Below, piece by piece: positions 16,096 through 24,056 of a stretch of 64,000 nucleotides of DNA. Position numbers and translations under genes: made by a program. This DNA is from Paenibacillus agilis (GTDB taxonomy: Bacteria > Bacillota > Bacilli > Paenibacillales > Paenibacillaceae). Numbering within the stretch: position 1 is the stretch's first letter; the number at the start of each line of letters is the position of its first letter. The stretch covers positions 310,001 to 374,000 of the forward strand of contig NZ_VNJK01000002.1 in NCBI RefSeq assembly GCF_007786455.1, given 5' to 3'. The notes beneath the pieces were generated by a model. That model was given only the letters and a program-made list of their open reading frames with translations, ran no database searches and was not told the DNA's origin.

Positions 16096-17856
16096 GTGAC
16101 AACGGGACACACAGAAAAAGAAACAGCCATGAAGCAGTGGATTGCCGCTGCCTCCAAACGTGAACAGGCAGATATCGTCATTCGCAATGGCCGCATCGTA
16201 GATGTATTTCAACACGAGATCAGAGAAGGCGATATCGCAATAACGAACGGACGTATTGTCGGTATCGGCGAGTATGAAGGCAAACAAATTATTGATGCAG
16301 AAGGACGCTACATCTGTCCTGGCTTTATTGATGCCCATGTCCACATTGAATCTTCGATGGTCACTCCCTCGGAATTCGCGCGTGTGGTGCTGCCGCATGG
16401 AGTCACTTCTGTCATCACAGACCCGCATGAAATTGCCAATGTCAGCGGTACAGCAGGCATTCAATATATGTTGGACGCATCCGAAGGACTACCTCTCGAT
16501 GTGTATGTTATGCTTCCATCTTGTGTACCTTCTACACCCTATGAACATGCTGGAGCTGTGCTGCAGGCGGTTGCATTAGAACCTTTTTATCATCACCCTC
16601 GAGTGCTTGGACTAGCAGAAGTAATGGACTATCCTTCCGTTCATAGCGGTGCGCCAGATATGGTACGCAAGCTAACTGATGCTTATGCAAGAGGTAAACT
16701 TATTGATGGCCATGGCGCTGGACTAAACGGAGAGCAGATTGACGTTTATCGAGCAGCAGGCATACGAACGGATCATGAATGCGTGTCTGCTGAGCAAGCA
16801 CGAGAACGTCTTAGCCGCGGCATGTATGTGCTGCTGCGAGAAGGCTCCGTTGCCAAAGATGTACGCAACCTTGCTTCCGTCGTCACCCCCCATAACGCAC
16901 GCCGCTGCTTATTCTGTACAGATGACAAGCATTTGGACGAGCTTGTACAGGAAGGGAGCATTAACTGGAATATAAAGCTAGCGATTGAATCCGGCATTCC
17001 AGCTTTGACTGCCATTCAAATGGCGACATTAAATGCTGCTGAATGTTACGGTTTGGATACAAAAGGAGCTGTCGCCCCCGGATATGATGCCGATTTGCTA
17101 TTTCTTGATCAACTAGACACGGTAGAAATTAGCCATGTATTCAAAGCAGGTAAACTTGTCGCTTCTGATAGAGCATATATAGGGCCAAAATTGACGATTA
17201 CCGCCCCACCATCGACTGTATTGAACAGTGTTCGATTAAACCATATACAAGCTGAGCAGCTCAGCATTCCATTGCCTGAGCACAGTTCATGCTCCATTAT
17301 TGGCATTCAACCTAACAGCCTGTTAACTGATCACCTCGTTGAAGAGGTAACTATTATAAACGGTTGCTTCCAGCCTTCAATTCAAGCTGATCAATTGAAA
17401 ATGGCTGTACTTGAACGCCATCAGCATACCGGCCATATTGGACTTGGTATCGTAAAGGGATTTGGCTTCAGTGCCGGGGCAATTGCATCTACTGTTGCCC
17501 ATGATTCGCATAACCTAGTTGTCGCAGGTACGAATGATGCTGACATGTTGGTTGCCATCGACGAGCTTCGTCAGGTAGATGGCGGACTTACTGTCGTCAA
17601 AAATGGAGTCGTACTTGCCACGCTTCCGTTACCGATAGCAGGTTTAATGGCGACACAGCCTTATGAAGAAGTATTGAACCAGCTCGAGCAGCTCCATCAT
17701 GCCTTGGATCAAATCGGAGCTTCGACTGACTTCCATCCATTTGTGACCTTATCTTTCTTATGTCTGCCTGTTATACCAGAGCTCAAGCTGACGGATATGG
17801 GATTGTTTTCATTCCAATCCTTCAGCCATATTTCAATATGGCAGTCACGCTCGTAA
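16096..17856 (+). CDS. adeC: Adenine deaminase
   Basis: A 586-residue metal-dependent amidohydrolase that converts adenine to hypoxanthine and ammonia in purine salvage; B. subtilis AdeC has 577. Visible motifs are the HxH metal site (PGFIDAHVHIESSM, about residue 80), DPHEIANVSG, HGAGLNG, the CTDDKH site, and the C-terminal VAHDSHNLVVAGTND typical of this family. GTG at 16096 is chosen because GGAGGGG is eight bases upstream; a much longer open frame from 15931 passes through the terminator and lacks a start signal. It stands alone, controlled by the guanine-class riboswitch, and ends at a terminator. Confidence 0.95.
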   Translation: MTTGHTEKETAMKQWIAAASKREQADIVIRNGRIVDVFQHEIREGDIAITNGRIVGIGEYEGKQIIDAEGRYICPGFIDAHVHIESSMVTPSEFARVVLPHGVTSVITDPHEIANVSGTAGIQYMLDASEGLPLDVYVMLPSCVPSTPYEHAGAVLQAVALEPFYHHPRVLGLAEVMDYPSVHSGAPDMVRKLTDAYARGKLIDGHGAGLNGEQIDVYRAAGIRTDHECVSAEQARERLSRGMYVLLREGSVAKDVRNLASVVTPHNARRCLFCTDDKHLDELVQEGSINWNIKLAIESGIPALTAIQMATLNAAECYGLDTKGAVAPGYDADLLFLDQLDTVEISHVFKAGKLVASDRAYIGPKLTITAPPSTVLNSVRLNHIQAEQLSIPLPEHSSCSIIGIQPNSLLTDHLVEEVTIINGCFQPSIQADQLKMAVLERHQHTGHIGLGIVKGFGFSAGAIASTVAHDSHNLVVAGTNDADMLVAIDELRQVDGGLTVVKNGVVLATLPLPIAGLMATQPYEEVLNQLEQLHHALDQIGASTDFHPFVTLSFLCLPVIPELKLTDMGLFSFQSFSHISIWQSRS

Positions 17857-17932
17857 GAGCCGCATGAATATGCCTTTGCCAGTTATTTTTATTAACTGAA
17901 GCATACAATTGACTAGCTGGTTTTAACTAACA

Positions 17933-17956
17933 AAGGCGCCCTTTTGCGGGCGCCTT
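17933..17956 (+). terminator. Terminator of adeC
   Basis: AAGGCGCCC (17933-17941) and GGGCGCCTT (17948-17956) form a perfect 9-bp stem with a 6-nt loop. The following CCTTCATG is only weakly T-rich. The stem could also serve the convergent deacetylase gene, reading into AAAGG with a few T on that strand. Confidence 0.75.
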
Positions 17957-17999
17957 CCTTCATGCTCATGCTGCTTAGCTATTTAAAAGATGGAATGTT

Positions 18000-18872
18000 T
18001 TATTTGTAAGCAGGCTTTTGCAGTAATTCAGGAACAGTTACCAACTCTATCCCTTGATCCCGTAGCTGTTTGATGATTCTCGGGAGAGCTTGAACGGTTC
18101 CGCTCAAGTCCTCCCCTTCTCCACCAGCAGAATGCTGCAGCACAATAGAGCCCGCTCGAACATCGCCCATTACATTTGCCACTACTTGATCCGCATTCAG
18201 ACCTTTCCAATCCAATGAATCCACATTCCAATTCACAATGGATATCTTGTTGCTTACGAGCCATTTGATCTGTTCTTCGGTAATATTTCCGTATGGCGGT
18301 CTAAGATACCTCATCGTTTTGCCTGTTAATTTCTTTATCGTTTGCTGAGTATCTGATACTTCACGTTGAAATACAGTGTTCGATACCTTTGCCAAATTAG
18401 GGTGATTATACGTATGGTTTCCTAATATATGCCCTTCTTTTACGATACGATCTATGATATCAGGATGCTTCTGCGCCCTGTTGCCAACAACGAAAAAGGT
18501 CGCCTTCACTTTATATTCCTTCAGTACATCTAGAACTCGCGGGGTAAATAGTTGATCAGGAGCGTCATCGAACGTTAAAGCTACACGCGGTGGCGTTGAT
18601 GGGCCTGAGAAATGAAAGTTCGAACGGTATTTTTTGCGAAGCTGTTCCAGTGTCAGTGGTTGCGTATTGCGGTTCTTGTTTTCAGGTCCGCCAGCAAGCT
18701 CAGGCGCTCCATTAGGTACAAGCTTGTATTCTTTAATCGTATTATTTTTAACCGAATTCGCTTGATTGGAATTCGATGTTCCCGTTGTATTGGAGTAACA
18801 GCCTGCTGTCATCACAGCGAGCAGAAGACTCGTAAACAAGCATCTCCGCAAATATCCTTTACGCACCATCAT
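18000..18872 (-). CDS. Lipoprotein polysaccharide deacetylase (NodB/CE4 domain)
   Basis: About 290 residues. A signal sequence ends in lipobox VMTAGC, so the mature protein is probably lipid-anchored outside the membrane. After an Asn/Ser-rich spacer, a NodB domain (about 90-285) shows TFDDAPD (motif 1), GNHTYNH (HxxxH metal site), RPPYG and VLQHS. Such enzymes deacetylate peptidoglycan or chitin oligomers. Motif 1 usually reads TFDDGP; the glycine is alanine here, while the catalytic aspartates remain. ATG at 18872 is preferred since AGGGGG is eight bases away; the ATG at 18878 is too close to it. Confidence 0.9.
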   Translation of the reverse strand: MMVRKGYLRRCLFTSLLLAVMTAGCYSNTTGTSNSNQANSVKNNTIKEYKLVPNGAPELAGGPENKNRNTQPLTLEQLRKKYRSNFHFSGPSTPPRVALTFDDAPDQLFTPRVLDVLKEYKVKATFFVVGNRAQKHPDIIDRIVKEGHILGNHTYNHPNLAKVSNTVFQREVSDTQQTIKKLTGKTMRYLRPPYGNITEEQIKWLVSNKISIVNWNVDSLDWKGLNADQVVANVMGDVRAGSIVLQHSAGGEGEDLSGTVQALPRIIKQLRDQGIELVTVPELLQKPAYK

Positions 18873-19026
18873 TTTCATTGCCCCCTAAATATATATAAGG
18901 TTACAATTCCCCATTCAAGTGAGGTTCATGATGGCATCTTATACCTACTACCTCTTGTCATACGTTAATACTGTATTATTACTGGTTATGAGCCACAAAA
19001 TGGTGACTGACAACTTCTTAAACAAA

Positions 19027-19052
19027 AAGAGATGCCCTTTGTGGCATCTCTT
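19027..19052 (-). terminator. Terminator overlapping the end of the small membrane-anchored protein gene
   Basis: AAGAGATGCC (19027-19036) and GGCATCTCTT (19043-19052) form a perfect 10-bp stem with a 6-nt loop. Read leftward it is followed by TTTTTGTTT. The last stem base is within the stop codon of the gene. The complementary reading lacks a good T run. Confidence 0.92.
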
Positions 19053-19501
19053 CACTTTTCGAATAAACTATGAACCGATTTGAAATCAAATTGATTTGTT
19101 ATCCGGTATGAATCCCCTTTACTTTTTTCAAAAACATAGGTATCAGCAGAGCCCGTATCAGTAACAACTAGCCCCAAAACGATGTCATTTCCACTATTTA
19201 TCGTTAAATGAACTGCAAATTTTTCACTAGGTGCTGGAGAGTCCTCAGCTATTAATTCAATATCAGAATAAAGTTTAAGTATTGCATCTATTTCCTCTTT
19301 ACTTTCTGTATGAATCACTCGTTTCTCTCCACCATATTCCTGCAAAGTAACATCTGTAATTTCTTTTCCCTTTAAGCTATTGCTAAGTAATTCATCAAAC
19401 GAAGTTTTAGTTTTTTTATTAGCGTTATAAATCAGTGTTCCTACAACACCAATAATCAAAATTCCAACAACTACATAAATCAAATTCTTGTATTTTCCCA
19501 A
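19052..19501 (-). CDS. Small membrane-anchored protein of unknown function
   Basis: A 149-residue product that I do not recognise. It has one N-terminal helix (LIYVVVGILIIGVVGTLIYNA) and an extracellular domain of about 120 residues with alternating beta-like segments (KEITDVTLQEYGGEKRVIHT, FAVHLTINSGNDIVLGLVV). TTG at 19501 follows GGGGGG with about nine bases spacing. AT-rich codon use differs a little from the flanking genes. It lies as a single unit between terminators. A DUF-type extracellular sensor or stress protein is possible, but nothing in the sequence assigns a role. Confidence 0.65.
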   Translation of the reverse strand: MGKYKNLIYVVVGILIIGVVGTLIYNANKKTKTSFDELLSNSLKGKEITDVTLQEYGGEKRVIHTESKEEIDAILKLYSDIELIAEDSPAPSEKFAVHLTINSGNDIVLGLVVTDTGSADTYVFEKSKGDSYRITNQFDFKSVHSLFEK

Positions 19502-19652
19502 TATGATTTCCCCCCTTGATGGAGTTTTTTTACATTATTTTCATCTTACCAAAGAATCATAAGATTTAGAACAGACACAAGTACTAATAAAATGGATTTT
19601 AATAAGGTGACATATATAGAAAAATTTTTTTACCCTAACTATAAAATCAAAA

Positions 19653-19688
19653 AATCCCTAGTCCGCTGTTTAGCTAACTAGGGATTTC
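19653..19688 (-). terminator. Terminator of the two-gene ABC exporter operon
   Basis: AAATCCCTAGT (19653-19663) and ACTAGGGATTT (19678-19688) form a perfect 11-bp stem with a 14-nt loop. On the minus strand it runs into TTTTTTGATTTT. Confidence 0.9.
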
Positions 19689-19705
19689 ATTTTCAACATT
19701 TCACT

Positions 19706-21577
19706 TTATACAGCTTGACCTTCATCTGCAAACTGGCTGTTATACAAGCCCGCATAGAAACCGTCTCGCTCCAGTAATTGTTCATGCGTACCTTGCTCGA
19801 TCACACTGCCCTTATTCATGACAAGGATGAGATCTGCATCACGAATCGTGGACAGTCGGTGCGCAATAACAAAGCTTGTTCTGCCGTTCATCAACGTGCT
19901 CATTGCCTTTTGAATATGAACTTCTGTCCGTGTATCGACGCTGCTTGTCGCTTCGTCCAAGATCAATATTTTCGGATCAGCAAGAATGGCACGCGCGATG
20001 GTAAGAAGTTGCTTCTGACCTTGAGAAATATTCGAAGCTTCTTCATTTAATACCGTATCATATCCTTCCGGAAGCGTACGAATGAAGTGATCGGCATGCG
20101 CCGCCTTCGCTGCACGAATAATCTCGTCCTCAGAAGCACCCACACGGCCATACGCAATATTGTCACGGATTGTGCCGTTAAACAGCCACGTGTCCTGCAA
20201 TACCATACCAAACAAGCTGCGTAATTCCGCACGTTTCATTTCATGAATAGGTACGCCATCAATCGTAATCTGTCCACCGTTAAGCTCATAGAAGCGCATA
20301 AGCAAATTGATTAGTGTTGTCTTGCCCGCACCAGTAGGACCGACTATTGCAACCGTCTGACCTGGTTGCACCTGCACGTTCATATCTGTCATCAATAGTG
20401 CATCTGGCTTGTAACCAAATTGCACATGATCGAAGACGATAGCTCCACGCGGCGATGCCAACTGCTTCACTTTATCGGAATCAGGACGCTCTTCCTCTTC
20501 ATCCAACACTTCGAATACACGCTCTGCTGAAGCGATTGTGGATTGAATCAAGTTCGCAATGTTTGCTGCCTGCGCCAAGGGCTGCGAGAACTGACGAGTA
20601 TATTGAATAAAGGCCTGAATGTCACCAATTTGAATCGTACGATTCGTTACGAGCACACCACCAACAACACAGACAAGAACATATCCAATATTGCTGACGA
20701 AGCTCATTAACGGCATAATCATACCAGACATAAATTGTGCGCGCCATCCTGCATCGTATAAGCGATCGTTCACCTCATCAAACTTCTGTAGCGACTTCTC
20801 CTCACGACCAAATGCCTTCACAATTTGATGCCCTGTGTACATTTCCTCAACATGCGCATTCAATTCGCCCAATGAATCCTGTTGGTTTTTAAAATGCTTT
20901 TGCGAGCGGCCTGCAATGTTCTTCGTTGCGATAATGCTGAGCGGCAATGTTACCAACGTAATTAAGGTCAGCAACGGACTAATCGTAAGCATCATAATGA
21001 TAATACCGATAATGGTAATGACCGATGTAATTAATTGCGACAAGCTCTGCTGCAATGTTGTACTAATATTATCTACATCATTCGTTACCCGGCTCAGCAT
21101 CTCGCCATGCGGCTGTCTGTCATAATAGGATAACGGCAATCTTGCCAACTTGCGATTGATTTGTTCACGCAAATCGTACACGACTCGCTGCGCAATTCCT
21201 GCCATCACATACTGCTGAACATACATAAACAAGGCACTAAACACATACAGCACAACAAGAATCATGAGAATATTCCAAATGTAACCGAAGTCAATTCCTG
21301 CACCAGGAACCCCATTCATCATATTCATAAGCCCTTCGAACAATTTCGTAGTGGCTTTACCCATAATCTTCGGACTGACAATCGAGAACAACGTCCCCAA
21401 TATGGCCATAAAGAAAACAATGATAAGTGAAGTTCTACTCGGTTTTAAATAACCAAGCAACCTGCGCAGCGTACCTTTAAAGTCCTTTGCCTTCTCACCA
21501 GCAACAGCCATACCAGGCCCCATAGGGCCTTTCGAACCTTGATGTCCGTGAGGGGATCGTTCTTTTTGCTGACTCAT
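19706..21577 (-). CDS. ABC exporter half-transporter, second subunit (YfiC/LmrA-like)
   Basis: A 623-residue fusion of a six-helix membrane domain (about 45-345) and an ATPase domain (about 380-615). Walker A is GPTGAGKTT, signature NISQGQKQL, Walker B ILILDEATSSVD and the switch His is in AHRLST. The ABC signature serine lies in the unusual but functional SQGQ form, seen in one partner of heterodimeric exporters. It overlaps the upstream half-transporter by 4 nt (ATGA), so the two are translationally coupled and probably form a heterodimer. The first 40 residues are Gly/Lys-rich. Together with the marR gene upstream this is likely a drug-export operon. Confidence 0.93.
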   Translation of the reverse strand: MSQQKERSPHGHQGSKGPMGPGMAVAGEKAKDFKGTLRRLLGYLKPSRTSLIIVFFMAILGTLFSIVSPKIMGKATTKLFEGLMNMMNGVPGAGIDFGYIWNILMILVVLYVFSALFMYVQQYVMAGIAQRVVYDLREQINRKLARLPLSYYDRQPHGEMLSRVTNDVDNISTTLQQSLSQLITSVITIIGIIIMMLTISPLLTLITLVTLPLSIIATKNIAGRSQKHFKNQQDSLGELNAHVEEMYTGHQIVKAFGREEKSLQKFDEVNDRLYDAGWRAQFMSGMIMPLMSFVSNIGYVLVCVVGGVLVTNRTIQIGDIQAFIQYTRQFSQPLAQAANIANLIQSTIASAERVFEVLDEEEERPDSDKVKQLASPRGAIVFDHVQFGYKPDALLMTDMNVQVQPGQTVAIVGPTGAGKTTLINLLMRFYELNGGQITIDGVPIHEMKRAELRSLFGMVLQDTWLFNGTIRDNIAYGRVGASEDEIIRAAKAAHADHFIRTLPEGYDTVLNEEASNISQGQKQLLTIARAILADPKILILDEATSSVDTRTEVHIQKAMSTLMNGRTSFVIAHRLSTIRDADLILVMNKGSVIEQGTHEQLLERDGFYAGLYNSQFADEGQAV

Positions 21578-23304
21578 GCGATCTCCTCCTCTGTAAGCTG
21601 GGATGCTACAATCTCCTGATACACTTCGCTTGATTTAAGCAACTCTTTATGCGTGCCGATGCTCGCTATTTTACCATCATTCAAAACAATGATTTGATCA
21701 GCATCCATAACCGTACTAACTCGCTGAGCAATAATAATGAGTGTAGCTTCCTTTGTCTCTTGCTTCAAAGCAGCACGCAGCATGGCGTCCGTCTTGAAAT
21801 CCAAGGCAGAGAAGCTGTCATCGAACAAATACACATCCGGTCGACGTACTAGCGCTCTCGCAATCGACAAGCGTTGTTTTTGGCCCCCTGATAAGTTCGT
21901 TCCGCCCTGAGACACCATCGTTTCATAGCCTTCGCCCATCGACTCAATAAAATCAGAAGCCTGAGCGACTACTGCTGCATGGCGCACTTCTTCATCTGTA
22001 GCCTCATCTTTACCGTGGCGAATGTTTTCTGCGACTGTACCTGAAAATAACACAGCTTTTTGTGGAACGAGACCAATCTTATGACGTAAATCCCCTTGTT
22101 CCAGCTCACGAACATCGACACCACCTAAGCGAATAGCCCCTTCGCTTACATCATAGAAGCGAGGAATTAAGTTCATCAATGTAGACTTACCAGATCCCGT
22201 ACCACCAATAATTGCGGTAACCTCGCCTGGGCGAGCTTGAAAACTAATATCGCTAAGTGCAGCTTCTTCTGCACCAGGATAACGGAATGTAACTTGATCA
22301 AACTCCAAATATCCCTTTTTGCCTGTATCCACAGACTTAGGTTGTTCTGCATCTTTTAGCTCTGGCTTCATATCAAGCACTTCATTAATACGAGCTGCGG
22401 AAGCAGAAGCACGTGGAATTAACACGAACACAAGTGAAAGCATAACGAGCGAGAACATAATTTGCATCGCGTATTGGATAAAGGCCATCAGGTCACCGAC
22501 CTGCATACTTCCACTCTCAATGCGAAGACTGCCGAAAGCAATAATCGCAATCGTCGTCAAGTTCATAACCAGCATCATAACAGGCATAAGCAAAGCCATA
22601 ATACGGTTAACTTTAATACCTGTATCCGTCAAGTCGCGGCTAGCCTCTTCAAAGCGTTTCTGCTCATGCTCGACACGATTGAAGGCACGAACAACGCGGA
22701 TACCTGTCAGTCCTTCACGTACGACAAGGTTGAGCTTATCAAGCTTCACTTGCATGGCTTTGAAGAGCGGAATACCTTTACGAGCAATAAAGAAAATAAC
22801 AAGTGCCAACACCGGCAATCCAACAGCTAACACCATTGTAAGTGGGCCGTCTTTGGATACCGCCATAATAATACCGCCAATACACATAATAGGCGCCATC
22901 ACCATAATGCGCAGAATCATAACCAACACTTGCTGCACTTGGTTAATATCGTTGGTCGTACGTGTAATTAAAGATGACGTCCCCACTTTGTCGAACTCCT
23001 GCAAGGAGAAGTTCTCTACATGCTGGAATACGTTGGCTCGTAAATCTTTACCGAACCCAACTGCTACTTTGGATGACCAATAACTGGCCCCGATAGCACA
23101 GAGCATGCCTCCTGCAGCGATCAGGAGCATCAAGCCGCCCATTTTCCAAATATAATTAACATCACCCGTAACTATCCCTGTATCCACAATATCCGCCATC
23201 AACGTCGGCAAATACAGCTCTGATAACGTTTGAATAAAGACGAGTGCCAGTACGATTGCTGTCGGAAGACGATATGCCTTCAAAAAGCGAATCAGCTTCA
23301 TCAT
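21574..23304 (-). CDS. ABC exporter half-transporter, first subunit (YfiB-like)
   Basis: About 577 residues: six membrane helices (about 15-300), then an ATPase domain with Walker A GGTGSGKST, signature LSGGQKQR, and Walker B VYLFDDSFSALD. The residue after the Walker B aspartate is D rather than the catalytic E (DDSFSALD), typical of the degenerate site of heterodimeric exporters, which matches a partner with a consensus ILDEATS. ATG at 23304 is preceded by AGGAG; the long frame upstream to 23409 overlaps the marR end and has no site of its own. It is 40 nt downstream of marR and 4 nt overlapped with the second subunit. Confidence 0.93.
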   Translation of the reverse strand: MMKLIRFLKAYRLPTAIVLALVFIQTLSELYLPTLMADIVDTGIVTGDVNYIWKMGGLMLLIAAGGMLCAIGASYWSSKVAVGFGKDLRANVFQHVENFSLQEFDKVGTSSLITRTTNDINQVQQVLVMILRIMVMAPIMCIGGIIMAVSKDGPLTMVLAVGLPVLALVIFFIARKGIPLFKAMQVKLDKLNLVVREGLTGIRVVRAFNRVEHEQKRFEEASRDLTDTGIKVNRIMALLMPVMMLVMNLTTIAIIAFGSLRIESGSMQVGDLMAFIQYAMQIMFSLVMLSLVFVLIPRASASAARINEVLDMKPELKDAEQPKSVDTGKKGYLEFDQVTFRYPGAEEAALSDISFQARPGEVTAIIGGTGSGKSTLMNLIPRFYDVSEGAIRLGGVDVRELEQGDLRHKIGLVPQKAVLFSGTVAENIRHGKDEATDEEVRHAAVVAQASDFIESMGEGYETMVSQGGTNLSGGQKQRLSIARALVRRPDVYLFDDSFSALDFKTDAMLRAALKQETKEATLIIIAQRVSTVMDADQIIVLNDGKIASIGTHKELLKSSEVYQEIVASQLTEEEIA

Positions 23305-23344
23305 AATGATCCATCTCCTACTCCAAAATCCATTCCTCTTTGTC

Positions 23345-23845
23345 TTACTGTTTGTCGTGCTTATCCATACAATTCTTACGCTCGGCATTTTCTTGCTGGT
23401 AGTAGTCAAACACCTTCATTAACAGCACTGCAAGGCGCTCGCTATCTTCTAAGCCAAGGTGATCAAGAAGCCCATTGAACGACTTCATAAATCTCTTCTT
23501 AGCCTGTGCTGCAACTTCTTCTCCTTCCGAAGTCAGCTTCACTCGAACTACCCTTCGATCATCCGGGTCCATATAACGCTCAACCCAGCCACTCTCCTCC
23601 AATCGATTAATAATCTGTGTAATTGTGGGAGACGTAACATTGAGCATTTGGCTTATATCGGACACACGCATTGCTTGCTCTCCTTCAAGCTGCGCCTTCT
23701 GGATACAAAATAGTACTGTCATGTCACTACGCTTCTGCCCATCTGACGTTTGCTGCTGCCATTCCGCACGCTGAAATTGCCGAAATGACCTCATTAACTT
23801 CTGTGATACTTCATCTCTTCTCGAATCAGTTCCTTTTTCAGACAC
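23345..23845 (-). CDS. MarR-family regulator of the ABC exporter operon
   Basis: About 166 residues with a MarR winged helix (ALQGEQAMRVSDISQML-like region about 60-125: MRVSDISQMLNVTSPTITQIINRLEESGWVERYMDPDDRRVVRVKLT). The DDRR wing is canonical. GTG at 23845 is the likeliest start, five bases after GGGGTGG; a GTG at 23854 is also in frame. It is the first gene of an operon with two ABC half-transporters. Two palindromes, TTAGGT-T-ACCTAA and a weaker copy, lie over and just downstream of its promoter -10, so it most likely represses its own operon until a drug binds. Confidence 0.92.
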   Translation of the reverse strand: MSEKGTDSRRDEVSQKLMRSFRQFQRAEWQQQTSDGQKRSDMTVLFCIQKAQLEGEQAMRVSDISQMLNVTSPTITQIINRLEESGWVERYMDPDDRRVVRVKLTSEGEEVAAQAKKRFMKSFNGLLDHLGLEDSERLAVLLMKVFDYYQQENAERKNCMDKHDKQ

Positions 23846-23918
23846 GATTGCCACCCCAGTTCTCTATTCTCTAACTTCTTCAAGTCATTCCGTAATTATT
23901 AAATAACCAACCAATTAA

Positions 23919-23976
23919 TTAGGTTGCCTATCTATTAGGTTACCTAATTATATGACCTCACCAATTCCAATGTCAA
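23919..23976 (-). promoter_or_regulatory. Promoter of marR-ABC operon with two MarR operators
   Basis: On the minus strand a consensus -35 TTGACA (23971-23976) and consensus -10 TATAAT (23947-23952) are 18 nt apart. Palindrome TTAGGT-T-ACCTAA (23935-23947) touches the -10, and a degenerate copy TTAGGT-T-GCCTAT (23919-23931) follows 16 nt downstream. This arrangement fits repression by steric block of a strong promoter. Confidence 0.85.
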
Positions 23977-23994
23977 ATCCAAAGAAAAGCAAAA

Positions 23995-24041
23995 AAATAA
24001 CCTCCAAATCTCAAGATGACTCGAAGATTTGGAGGTTATTT
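23995..24041. terminator. Terminator after the hybrid histidine kinase gene
   Basis: Perfect 17-bp arms (23995-24011 and 24025-24041) surround a 13-nt loop. On the minus strand it ends in TTTTTTT. It separates the kinase gene from the upstream region of the marR operon. Confidence 0.93.
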
Positions 24042-24056
24042 GTTATTTACGTATTC

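Noticed and set aside
22319-23083. 254-codon plus-strand frame opposite the ABC half-transporter
   Set aside because: Shadow of a gene with all ABC motifs on the minus strand; no ribosome binding site and no family features.
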